Shown: positions 1 through 6,616, numbered from the stretch's first letter. The stretch: 11,650 nucleotides of DNA from Hydrogenophilales bacterium RIFOXYD1_FULL_62_11 (GCA_001802655.1 MGZO01000043.1:1-11650), one strand, 5' to 3'. Numbers and translations: made by a program. The notes: generated from the sequence alone by a model not told the origin.

Positions 1-720
1 CTGCACAACAACCGGCTTGAACTCTACTTGCAGCCCATCATCGACGTGAAATCCGGACAGCCGGCGCACTACGAAGCACTGCTGCGCGTCCATACGGCCG
101 ATGGCCGGACGCTCCCACCGGCGCCCCTGATCGCCGCAGCCGAAGCCTCCGGCCTGATCCGTGAAATCGACCTGTGGGTGCTGCAGCACGTCATTGAACT
201 GATCGCCCGCTGGCCGGGACTGCACCTTGCCGCCAACCTCTCCGCGCGCAGCCTCGACAACCCCGAGCTTCCCACCCTGTTGCGCAAACTGCTGCAGGAA
301 CACCGCGTCGATCCGCAGCAGTTAACGCTGGAAATCACCGAAACCGCCGCGCTCAACCAGCTTGCCCATGCCGAAGCCCTGCTCAGCGGCATCAAGGCGC
401 TGGGCTGCAAACTGGCACTCGATGATTTCGGCGTCGGCTTTTCAACCTTCCAGTACCTCAAACACCTGCCGGTGGATTTCGTCAAAATCGACGGCTCGTT
501 CATCCGCACGCTGGATCAAAGCGAGGACGACCAGCTGTTCGTCAAAGCCCTGGTCGAGGCGATCCATGGCTACGGCAAGCAGGCGGTGGCGGAGTACGTC
601 GAGAACGAGGCCATTCTCAAACGGGTTACTGCATTGGGCATCGACTTTGCACAGGGCTACCATTTTGGCCGTCCCCAGCCGGTTCAGGCCGTACTTGGAG
701 CCAGCCCGAATCAGCCTTGA
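1..720 (+). CDS. EAL-domain cyclic-di-GMP phosphodiesterase, C-terminal part (5' end outside window)
   Basis: This is the C-terminal EAL domain of a c-di-GMP phosphodiesterase, which would hydrolyse c-di-GMP to linear pGpG. The reading frame is open to the left edge and already matches the domain start (LELYLQPIIDVKSG), so the gene begins upstream. Numbering residues from base 1, the EAL signature is HYEALL with E25. Further on are NLSARSL (Asn ligand), LEITETA (Glu ligand), LALDDFGVGFS (the DDFG metal site), VDFVKIDGSFI (catalytic Lys), AVAEYVEN (Glu) and FAQGYHFGRP (Gln and QG motif). All the usual metal and catalytic residues are present, so I expect an active enzyme. The protein ends just after the EAL fold. 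The missing N-terminus could be GGDEF, PAS, REC or a membrane sensor, and nothing here decides which. It may lower the c-di-GMP that activates the PilZ-containing synthase at 3853-6066, but that link is inference. Confidence 0.93.
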   Translation: MHNNRLELYLQPIIDVKSGQPAHYEALLRVHTADGRTLPPAPLIAAAEASGLIREIDLWVLQHVIELIARWPGLHLAANLSARSLDNPELPTLLRKLLQEHRVDPQQLTLEITETAALNQLAHAEALLSGIKALGCKLALDDFGVGFSTFQYLKHLPVDFVKIDGSFIRTLDQSEDDQLFVKALVEAIHGYGKQAVAEYVENEAILKRVTALGIDFAQGYHFGRPQPVQAVLGASPNQP

Positions 721-787
721 ACCGGGGCTGGCCATTCGGCCGGGCAATGTCATATAAAAGGCCGTAGCCTCCGAACAAGGCATTGCC

Positions 788-866
788 ATGACCACTTCGC
801 CCAATCCCCAGTCCCGCCCTTTTCGATACCGACGGGTTCCTGCTTGACTCTGACGCAATCAGGGCA
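788..866 (+). pseudogene. Probable relic: frameshifted N-terminus of a HAD-superfamily hydrolase
   Basis: An ATG at 788 has a good ribosome-binding site (AAGG at 777-780, 7 nt spacer) but runs into a stop at 845-847 after 19 codons. In the +1 frame from 816 the DNA reads ALFDTDGFLLDSDAIR. This closely matches HAD motif I as found at the start of many phosphatases (FDxDGTLLDS), with both catalytic Asp residues in place and Phe where Thr or Val is usual. This second frame has no start codon of its own because a stop lies at 789-791. Joining the two frames near the C-rich run at 813-819 would give a plausible HAD N-terminus. After about residue 18 the HAD resemblance is lost, and ilvE begins 110 bases later, so the body of the gene appears deleted. 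A chance match in GC-rich DNA is the alternative. Confidence 0.35.
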
Positions 867-978
867 GCGCCGCCTCACTCAGCGAAAATCGCTGAATGCA
901 GAATCGTGATTGAGCGCACTGCGCGCCGCATGGATTCCGGTAAAATCCGGCTTTTCCCATTGTTACGAGACCCCCATC

Positions 979-1902
979 ATGTCCATGGCCGACCGCGACG
1001 GCGTCATCTGGTACGACGGCAAGCTAGTCCCCTGGCGCGAAGCCACCACCCACGTCCTCACGCACACCCTGCACTACGGCATGGGCGTATTTGAAGGCGT
1101 TCGCGCATACAACGCTGAGCAAGGCACGGCCATTTTCCGCCTGCAGGAACACACCGACCGCCTGTTTCGCTCGGCCCACATCCTGGGCATGAAACTGCCC
1201 TACGACAAAGCCACGATTTCCGAAGCGCAACGCACCGTCGTACGCGAAAACGGACTCGAGTCCGGCTACCTGCGCCCGATGGCGTTTTTCGGTTCGGAAG
1301 CCATGGGCATTTCAGCGAAGAACCTGTCGGTGCACGTCATCGTCGCCGCCTGGCCGTGGGGAACCTATCTGGGCCAGGAAGCGCTCGACAAAGGCATCCG
1401 CGTAAAAACCAGCTCGTTCTCGCGTCACCACGTCAACATCACCATGTGCAAGGCCAAGGCCAACGGCAACTACATGAACTCGATCCTGGCGCACAAGGAA
1501 GCCGAGACGGACGGCTACGACGAAGCGCTGCTGCTGGATGTCGACGGCTTCGTCGCCGAAGGCTCGGGCGAGAACGTATTCATCATCCGCAACGGCAAGC
1601 TTTACACGCCCGACCTCACCAGCGCGCTGGAAGGCATTACCCGCGACACCATCATCCAGCTCGCTGCTGAAATCGGCCTGCCGTTGGTGGAAAAACGCAT
1701 CACCCGCGATGAAGTGTATTCCGCCGACGAAGCGTTCTTTACGGGAACGGCAGCCGAAGTCACCCCGATCCGCGAACTCGACAACCGCGCCATCGGCGAA
1801 GGCACCCGCGGCCCGCTTACGGCGAAATTGCAGGCAATGTATTTCGACTGCGTACATGGCCGCGCGGCTGCCCATACCGGCTGGCTGAGCCCCGTCAAGT
1901 AA
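979..1902 (+). CDS. ilvE: Branched-chain amino acid aminotransferase
   Basis: This is a PLP-dependent fold-type IV aminotransferase. It carries out the last step of leucine, isoleucine and valine synthesis and the first step of their breakdown, exchanging an amino group with glutamate in the cytosol. The 307-residue length is typical of bacterial IlvE. Visible motifs are HTLHYGMGVFEGVRAY (residues 30-45), YLRPMAFFG, AAWPWGTYLG, KANGNYMNS with the PLP lysine at K160, LDVDGFVAEGSGENVF, GITRDTII and FFTGTAAEVTPIREL. I chose the ATG at 979 because the protein then begins MSMADRDGVIWYDGK, as in family members. The open frame extends upstream to about 910 but that stretch resembles nothing. The ribosome site is weak (ACGAGA at 965-970). 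The zf-CHCC gene follows after 11 bases and is probably co-transcribed. Confidence 0.96.
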   Translation: MSMADRDGVIWYDGKLVPWREATTHVLTHTLHYGMGVFEGVRAYNAEQGTAIFRLQEHTDRLFRSAHILGMKLPYDKATISEAQRTVVRENGLESGYLRPMAFFGSEAMGISAKNLSVHVIVAAWPWGTYLGQEALDKGIRVKTSSFSRHHVNITMCKAKANGNYMNSILAHKEAETDGYDEALLLDVDGFVAEGSGENVFIIRNGKLYTPDLTSALEGITRDTIIQLAAEIGLPLVEKRITRDEVYSADEAFFTGTAAEVTPIRELDNRAIGEGTRGPLTAKLQAMYFDCVHGRAAAHTGWLSPVK

Positions 1903-1913
1903 GCGTGGCCGGC

Positions 1914-2117
1914 ATGAGTGAATTGCCTGACAACACCCAGCGCGTCATTGAGGTTTCCGAGGACGATTTGCCCCTGCACTGTCCGATGCCGCAACACGCG
2001 GACTGGAACGCCCATCCGCGCGTCTACTTGCCAATCGAAGCGCGCGGTGACGCGCTGTGTCCCTATTGCGGCACGCTCTATCGCCTGAAAGGCAAACCCA
2101 GCGGCGGCTCGCACTAA
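1914..2117 (+). CDS. Small zf-CHCC zinc-finger protein
   Basis: This 67-residue protein belongs to the zf-CHCC family, which is related to the zinc-binding C-terminus of mitochondrial complex I subunit NDUFS6. The zinc ligands C23, H34, C49 and C52 sit in LPLHCPMPQ, AHPRVYLPI and LCPYCGTLYRL. Its exact role in bacteria is not established; a structural zinc site is the safe statement. A GTG at 1905 would add three residues. The ATG at 1914 (MSELPDNTQRVIEV) is preferred because it fits the family start. The gene lies 11 bases after ilvE. I recall this gene pair as common in betaproteobacteria, often next to LPS core genes, which supports the taxonomic guess. A strong hairpin follows the stop. 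Confidence 0.88.
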   Translation: MSELPDNTQRVIEVSEDDLPLHCPMPQHADWNAHPRVYLPIEARGDALCPYCGTLYRLKGKPSGGSH

Positions 2118-2129
2118 AAGGCCTGCCCT

Positions 2130-2170
2130 GACTGCGCCCCTCCGTGCGAACCGCCCGGAGGGGCGCAGTC
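2130..2170 (+). terminator. Perfect 15-bp hairpin after ilvE/zf-CHCC
   Basis: Arms 2130-2144 and 2156-2170 are exact reverse complements over 15 bp (GACTGCGCCCCTCCG), with an 11-base loop. The hairpin starts 12 bases after the zf-CHCC stop codon. There is no run of T after it, so it may end transcription inefficiently, protect the 3' end of the mRNA, or insulate the sigma-54 promoter 40 bases downstream. Confidence 0.6.
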
Positions 2171-2209
2171 ACGTTCGCCTTCCTCACCCTCACGCCGCAG
2201 CCAAGTGCC

Positions 2210-2225
2210 TGGCATGAGTATTGCT
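2210..2225 (+). promoter_or_regulatory. Sigma-54 (-24/-12) promoter for the PEP-CTERM gene
   Basis: The sequence TGGCATGAGTATTGCT fits the sigma-54 consensus YTGGCAYGRNNNNTTGCW throughout, including the preceding C. The invariant GG is at 2211-2212 and the invariant GC at 2223-2224, with the required 10 bases between. A start of transcription near 2235 is expected, about 35 bases before the ATG at 2270. Sigma-54 promoters need an enhancer-binding activator. For PEP-CTERM proteins the known one is PrsR, paired with the kinase PrsK. Neither gene is in the window. Confidence 0.8.
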
Positions 2226-2269
2226 ATTAATCGTTAAGGAAGTCCTTTAATCCATAACGAGAAAACACC

Positions 2270-2986
2270 ATGAAACCGCAATCCTTCACCCCTTATCTGC
2301 TGTTCAGCGCATTGATGTTCAACGCCACCGCATCGCAGGCAGTGGTCGTCTATGAAAACGACTTTCAGTCGGGTGTCGGCAGCGAGTGGTCGCACGCCAC
2401 GCTGCAAGATGCGCCCACACCCTACGCCTTTGGACCGCGCAGCTTTTTGGGCGAATTCGGCAATGACACGGTTTCGCTCAATTTGTCCGGACTGACAACC
2501 CACAACGCCCTGACGCTGTCATTCGATCTCTACCTGATCCGCACCTGGGACGGCAGTTCGAGCGGCACCGCGTTCGATTTTGGCAACGACAGTTTCAAGG
2601 TCGCCGTGGAGAACGGCCCGGTTTTGCTGGACGAAACCTTCAGCAACGGCAATCCGGCTGGCCAGAGCTTCGGCCCCGCCGCCATCAACCCCCAGTTCAC
2701 CGGCAAGGCGGAAACTTATTCGCTGGGCTATTTGGTACCAGACAGCATTCTTGCCAAGCCGCAAGTCATGGATTCGGTCTACACGCTGAGCTACACCTTC
2801 AGTCACAGCAGCGACCAGCTCACGATCGGTTTCAGCGGCTACGGGCTGCAGGCGATGGGCGACGAAAGCTGGGGCCTCGACAACGTGCACGTATCAATGG
2901 TGCCTGAGCCCGCCATGGCGCCGATGCTGGCATTGGGCATTCTGGCCGTGGCCTGGGGTGTTCGCCGCCGTGTGACGGCTGCCTGA
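2270..2986 (+). CDS. PEP-CTERM sorting domain-containing exported protein
   Basis: This is a 238-residue protein exported by Sec and expected to be processed by an exosortase/archaeosortase-type enzyme. The signal peptide covers residues 1-24 (hydrophobic core YLLFSALMF, likely cleavage after ASQA). The body (25-205) is a beta-rich, Gly/Ser/Asn/Asp-rich domain of unknown function ending in GDESWGLDNVHVSM, a phrase typical just before this anchor. The C-terminal sorting signal is complete: VPEP at 211-214, a hydrophobic stretch APMLALGILAVAWG, then RRR at 232-234. Family proteins are associated with exopolysaccharide and floc or biofilm formation. The gene has its own sigma-54 promoter and ends at a strong terminator. 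The ribosome site is weak (CGAGA at 2258-2262). The exosortase and PrsK/PrsR regulators are not in this window. Confidence 0.93.
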   Translation: MKPQSFTPYLLFSALMFNATASQAVVVYENDFQSGVGSEWSHATLQDAPTPYAFGPRSFLGEFGNDTVSLNLSGLTTHNALTLSFDLYLIRTWDGSSSGTAFDFGNDSFKVAVENGPVLLDETFSNGNPAGQSFGPAAINPQFTGKAETYSLGYLVPDSILAKPQVMDSVYTLSYTFSHSSDQLTIGFSGYGLQAMGDESWGLDNVHVSMVPEPAMAPMLALGILAVAWGVRRRVTAA

Positions 2987-3004
2987 ACACTGCGACCCAC
3001 GCTG

Positions 3005-3032
3005 AAGGGGCGGCCAATGGCCGCCCCTTTTT
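3005..3032 (+). terminator. Rho-independent terminator of the PEP-CTERM gene
   Basis: Arms 3005-3015 and 3019-3029 pair over 11 bp (core GGGGCGGCC/GGCCGCCCC) with a 3-base loop, followed by a T run at 3028-3032. It lies 18 bases after the stop codon. Because the minus-strand operon ends at 3104, it may also work in the other direction, though the T run on that side is only two bases. Confidence 0.92.
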
Positions 3033-3103
3033 ATTCGTCTGCTCCTGCCAGGCGTGTTGCCAAAAGTGCCGAAATCCCAACACCTGGCAACCCTTCCTGC
3101 GAC

Positions 3104-3853
3104 TCAGAACGGTATATAAAACTCGGTTCCAAGATACAGCGACGCCGACTCATTCAAAGTCTGGCTCACGCCGCCCTTGAGGGTGAGGGCGCTGCGCTCG
3201 CCCAGCGGGATATTGCCCACAAACAGGCCCAACTTGTAGGCGTCGTAATACGCGTCGCCCTGCACGACCAGTTCAGGCCCGACATGCAGCCTGTTTGCCA
3301 GCGTGGTCTGCACACGCAGGCGCGCCCAGTAATTGAAGTCTCCCAGCAGATAACTCACGATGACGTTGCCGCGCCAGCCTGCGGCAAGATCGGTTTCGCC
3401 CTCGAATTGCAGCTTGGCGTGCAATTGCTTGCCCTGGTTGTCGTTATCCGGATCGGCCGGACTCAGGCGCGTATCGGAATAATGCGCGCCCAGATAGCCC
3501 GCCCACCAGCTGCTGGCCGAACTGTGCTGGTATCCCAGCGCGGCTTCGACCGCGGTCACTTCTGAATCGATGGTCCGGAACGGATGCTTTTCGTAACGGT
3601 AGCCTGTGTAGTCAACCCAGTAGCGCTGCACGAATCCCTGACCCAGACGCTGGCCGGACAGCGGCAGCACCGTGCCCAGATAGGCCGAATGGTTATCGCG
3701 ACTGCCTTCCAGGCCGGTCAGAATGACGCCGTCCCGTGCCCATGCGGGCATGCCCCACAGTGCAGCCAGCAAGACGCTCAACAGGCCCGTCATCGCGGGT
3801 ATCGCTTTCATGGACAGCTTCGCTTTAAAAACTGGGGGGATCGCGTCTGCCAT
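3104..3853 (-). CDS. Putative outer-membrane beta-barrel protein, BcsS-like (cellulose biosynthesis associated)
   Basis: This is a predicted outer-membrane protein encoded directly after the BcsA-like synthase. From the ATG at 3853 it has 249 residues. A hydrophobic segment at 21-33 and the site MPAWA/RDG give a signal peptide cleaved after residue 39. Starting instead at the ATG at 3811 (MKAIPAMTGLL) gives an ideal 25-residue signal. The mature part alternates aromatic and polar residues (YWVDYTGYRYE, YLGAHYSD, VSYLLGDFNYWARLR, YDAYKLGLFVG) and ends in YIPF, the terminal aromatic expected of a beta-barrel inserted by BAM. Length, layout and context resemble the BcsS family, whose exact role is unknown. 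I infer a part in polymer export or anchoring. The ATG at 3853 shares a base with the synthase stop (TGATG), which implies translational coupling; neither start has a clear ribosome site. Confidence 0.68.
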   Translation of the reverse strand: MADAIPPVFKAKLSMKAIPAMTGLLSVLLAALWGMPAWARDGVILTGLEGSRDNHSAYLGTVLPLSGQRLGQGFVQRYWVDYTGYRYEKHPFRTIDSEVTAVEAALGYQHSSASSWWAGYLGAHYSDTRLSPADPDNDNQGKQLHAKLQFEGETDLAAGWRGNVIVSYLLGDFNYWARLRVQTTLANRLHVGPELVVQGDAYYDAYKLGLFVGNIPLGERSALTLKGGVSQTLNESASLYLGTEFYIPF

Positions 3854-6066
3854 CACGCGGCAATCGCCATGCCGGATTCCGGCGCCGCGGCTGGCAGCGG
3901 CAGCGAACCCTCAGCCGTCGCAACAGACTGCCTCAGCAGGGTCATCCGGTACAGATACAAACTACCGAGGCCGGTCAGAATCGTTTCATATTGACCGGAA
4001 ACGACCTGCAGGGTACGCAGCCCCGAGCGGCTATGCGCCTGAATCCGGTAGTAGCGATTGGCGTTCAGCACTTGATCGACCAGCAGCCGGATCTCGCCGT
4101 TTTCCAGTACCGAATCGACCAGGCCAACCAGACTGATCTGTGTACTCGCCGACTCATTCACCACCTCGCACCCCGCCCAATGGCTGACCTGCAACGGCAG
4201 CGGCCGCGGCTTGCTGATCACCCCAATTCGTTGCAAGGGCGTCAGGCTGTCTTCGTGATAACGGTTGATCCGCCATTGCGCATCCGTGCCATACAAAAAC
4301 TGTTCGATGCGCTGGATCGATTCCTGCGACAGATTCTGGAAAACTCCGCCGATCGATCGGGTGTAGGTCTCATCGCCCGACTGCGCCTGCTCGAGCTTGC
4401 GAATTTCCAGGGTGGCGTTGAGCACACCGTCCGGCAAATACAAGGTAACCGGCATCACTTCGTATGCCGAAACCGGCCGCAGCAAACCATAAAATTTGAG
4501 GCCGTTGGGCGACAGGTCGTCGACCGTTCCCAGCACCCCATCGAGGCGCGCGGCCAGCGGCATGGCGAAGCGGTAATCATTGCGCCGGTTGATTCCGCGC
4601 GCCAGGGTAAAGCTCACCACCAGCACCGCCAGCCAGATGTTGATCGCCGCCCACACCACGTTTGCCCACATGCCATCCGCGGGCAGATGGCCCTGAGCGT
4701 AGAACAGCGCAATTCCGACCGGTATGGCCAGCACATTGAGGCCCACCACCGCGAGCTGCGGCAGCAGAAAGCCGAGGCTGGAGGTGCGCGCTTCCAGATG
4801 CTTGGCCGTCACCCCAAAACGCGTGCGTATCCTGAACAAGCCCAGCGTCGACCAGGCGAAGCTGGCGAAGCGCGCCATGTTGTATTGCTCGATCATCACG
4901 CTTCGACCATAGCCACGCGAGATCTCCTCGAACGCCAGAAAGTTCAGCAGGTAATACGGCACGAAATGCAGCAGGAAAACCCAGCCATCCGCGGCGACCG
5001 GCATGGCGCCTGCCATCAGCACATACACCGGCGCAAAGTAGAAAAATGCCTTTTGCCAGCCGTCGAAATACGCCAGCACCGTGGCCAGATAATTCAGGCG
5101 CTGTGCCAGCGTCAGGCCACGCGCAAACAGGATGCCTTCCTTGCGCCACACGTTCATCGCGCCGACGCCCCAGCGCACCCGCTGCTTGAGAAACGGCTCG
5201 ATTTTGGCCGGTGCCACGCCATACGCCAGCGCCTCGTCGTGATAGACCGATCGCAAGCCTTTTTTATGCAGCAGCAGGCTGGTGTGGATGTCTTCGGTCA
5301 CCGTACCCGTTGCAAAGCCGCCGATCGTATCAAGCGACTGGCGACGGATCACCGCGCAGCTGCCGCAATAGAATGCGGCGTTCCAGTAGTCCTTGCCACG
5401 CTGGATCACCCGGAAGAATAGCGACTGCTCCGACCACGCCACACGGCTGCCGGCATCGGTGCGGTTCTGGTAAGAGTCCAGGTTGTAGAAATCCTGCGGC
5501 GTCTGCACGAACGCCACCAGGGGATCGGCAAAATAGCCGAGAGTTTTGGCCAGAAAATCACGTCGTGGCGCATGATCGGCATCAAACGTGGCAATCAGAT
5601 CCGCCGTGCTGTGCGCCAGCGCATGGTTGAGATTGCCTGCCTTGGCGTGCGCATTGTCGGTCCGCGCCAGATAGCGCAGCCCCAGCGATTGCGCCAGGTT
5701 GCGCATGGCCTCCCGGTTACCATCGTCGAGAATCCATGTTTCATGCGGATAATCCATCGCCTGCGCCGCCATCGCCGTGCGCCGCACCAGATCGACGTCC
5801 TCGTTGTAGGTCGGGATGAACACATCAACCTTCAGGCCTGCCGCCGGCAAAGGCGCAACGCGCACCGACAGCCGCCAGGTCATGAACACATTGAGACAGG
5901 CCGTCATGAAGCCGAACAGCTCGGCGCTGTAAAGCAAGACGGAGAAAATCGGATGGGCCGCGTTGAAACTACCCAGCCGCCAGTTCAGGTACCACACCCC
6001 GCACGCCAGAAACAGCAGAATGACTGCTTGCCGGGCACGGTGGAGTGAGCGATATTCAGGCTTCAT
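3853..6066 (-). CDS. BcsA-like processive glycosyltransferase (GT2) with PilZ c-di-GMP domain
   Basis: This 737-residue inner-membrane synthase resembles cellulose synthase catalytic subunits, which build beta-glucan from UDP-glucose and push it across the membrane. Membrane segments lie near 14-29 and 40-63, with more between about 340 and 380 and near 431-456 and 467-488. The cytosolic GT2 domain has VDVFIPTYNE (80-89), DDG (114-116), DADH (DxD at 162-164), FYCGSCAVIRR, TED (257-259, catalytic base) and QRVRW (295-299). The PilZ domain carries both c-di-GMP motifs, RNDYR (495-499) and DLSPNG (517-522), so allosteric activation by c-di-GMP is expected. After PilZ, GTDAQWRINRY (593-603) is as in BcsA. 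The final 130 or so residues form an extension I do not recognise. The product need not be cellulose. No bcsB, bcsZ or bcsC is adjacent; only the BcsS-like gene follows, overlapping by one base. The ATG at 6066 lacks a clear ribosome site. Confidence 0.9.
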   Translation of the reverse strand: MKPEYRSLHRARQAVILLFLACGVWYLNWRLGSFNAAHPIFSVLLYSAELFGFMTACLNVFMTWRLSVRVAPLPAAGLKVDVFIPTYNEDVDLVRRTAMAAQAMDYPHETWILDDGNREAMRNLAQSLGLRYLARTDNAHAKAGNLNHALAHSTADLIATFDADHAPRRDFLAKTLGYFADPLVAFVQTPQDFYNLDSYQNRTDAGSRVAWSEQSLFFRVIQRGKDYWNAAFYCGSCAVIRRQSLDTIGGFATGTVTEDIHTSLLLHKKGLRSVYHDEALAYGVAPAKIEPFLKQRVRWGVGAMNVWRKEGILFARGLTLAQRLNYLATVLAYFDGWQKAFFYFAPVYVLMAGAMPVAADGWVFLLHFVPYYLLNFLAFEEISRGYGRSVMIEQYNMARFASFAWSTLGLFRIRTRFGVTAKHLEARTSSLGFLLPQLAVVGLNVLAIPVGIALFYAQGHLPADGMWANVVWAAINIWLAVLVVSFTLARGINRRNDYRFAMPLAARLDGVLGTVDDLSPNGLKFYGLLRPVSAYEVMPVTLYLPDGVLNATLEIRKLEQAQSGDETYTRSIGGVFQNLSQESIQRIEQFLYGTDAQWRINRYHEDSLTPLQRIGVISKPRPLPLQVSHWAGCEVVNESASTQISLVGLVDSVLENGEIRLLVDQVLNANRYYRIQAHSRSGLRTLQVVSGQYETILTGLGSLYLYRMTLLRQSVATAEGSLPLPAAAPESGMAIAA

Positions 6067-6107
6067 AAGAAAAGACAGTTAACCCAGAGATGTTTGCAGC
6101 CCATATC

Positions 6108-6124
6108 AGCAAAATCCAGGCCAA
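6108..6124 (-). promoter_or_regulatory. Probable sigma-54 (-24/-12) promoter for the bcsA-like operon
   Basis: Read on the minus strand the site is TTGGCCTGGATTTTGCT. It keeps the invariant GG and GC with 10 bases between and the full TTGCT -12 element, and departs from the consensus YTGGCAYG at one base (C for A). The predicted start of transcription near 6097 leaves a leader of about 31 bases before the ATG at 6066, almost the same geometry as at the PEP-CTERM gene. Both genes could thus answer to the same activator. Confidence 0.55.
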
Positions 6125-6185
6125 CTAACGCCACCCCTGCGCCATCCCGCGACAATCCAATCAGATCAATGCTTTGAAACCATTC

Positions 6186-6605
6186 ATGTTCGACACACCA
6201 GAATCAGCCGAAACCGCTTTCTACATGGCGTTTGAATCTCGCGACCTCGACGCCATGATGGCAGTCTGGTCCAGCCACGATCACATCGCCTGCATCCATC
6301 CGCTGGTGGCGCCGCTGAACGGGCGCGCGGCTGTCGCGGCAGGCTTGCACAGCATGTTCGAGGCGGCCGGACAGTTCCGCGTGCAAGTGGAGCTTGCGCA
6401 TGAAATACGCGTGGCCGACCGTGTCATTCGCATCGTGCGCGAATACCTGTTCATCGGCCTCGAAAGCGAACCGCGTGCGCCCATTCTGGCGACCAACGTG
6501 TACCATCACGAAGCCGATGGCTGGCGCATGGTGTTGCACCATGCCTCGCCGCTACAGGTCGGCGGGTCGCCGCCTGCGCGCACCCCATCCCGGGCGCTGC
6601 ATTGA
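6186..6605 (+). CDS. NTF2-like / SnoaL-type fold protein of unknown function
   Basis: This 139-residue protein fits the NTF2-like superfamily (SnoaL or DUF4440-type), a cone-shaped alpha-beta fold used for small-ligand binding or catalysis. The start TPESAETAFYMAFESRDLDAMMAVW is the usual first helix pair, followed by HDHIACIHPLVAPLNGRAAVAAG and the late strands VIRIVREYLFIG, ILATNVYHHEADGWRMVLHHASP. Many relatives have only general annotations and I cannot name a substrate. The ATG at 6186 is preferred; a TTG at 6174 would add four residues (MKPF). No ribosome site stands out. The gene is divergent from the bcsA-like operon, 119 bases away, and is followed by a terminator-like hairpin, so it is probably a single-gene unit. 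Confidence 0.8.
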   Translation: MFDTPESAETAFYMAFESRDLDAMMAVWSSHDHIACIHPLVAPLNGRAAVAAGLHSMFEAAGQFRVQVELAHEIRVADRVIRIVREYLFIGLESEPRAPILATNVYHHEADGWRMVLHHASPLQVGGSPPARTPSRALH

Positions 6606-6616
6606 GGCTCCATAAA

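Noticed and set aside
28..720. Start of the EAL gene at TTG 28
   Set aside because: The frame is open to base 1 and the residues before it already match the start of the EAL domain, so the gene continues outside the window.
728..743. CTGGCC/GGCCGG hairpin after the EAL gene as a terminator
   Set aside because: The stem is only 6 bp with a wobble pair and has no T run; such stems are common by chance in this base composition.
941..946. TAAAAT as a sigma-70 -10 box for ilvE
   Set aside because: No acceptable -35 element lies 16-18 bases upstream; it could still be the promoter but the sequence does not support a call.
3991..5421. Long open frame (476 codons) on the plus strand, opposite the synthase gene
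   Set aside because: It is the GC-rich antisense shadow of the well-supported minus-strand gene, rich in Arg/His/Gln with no recognisable domain or ribosome site.
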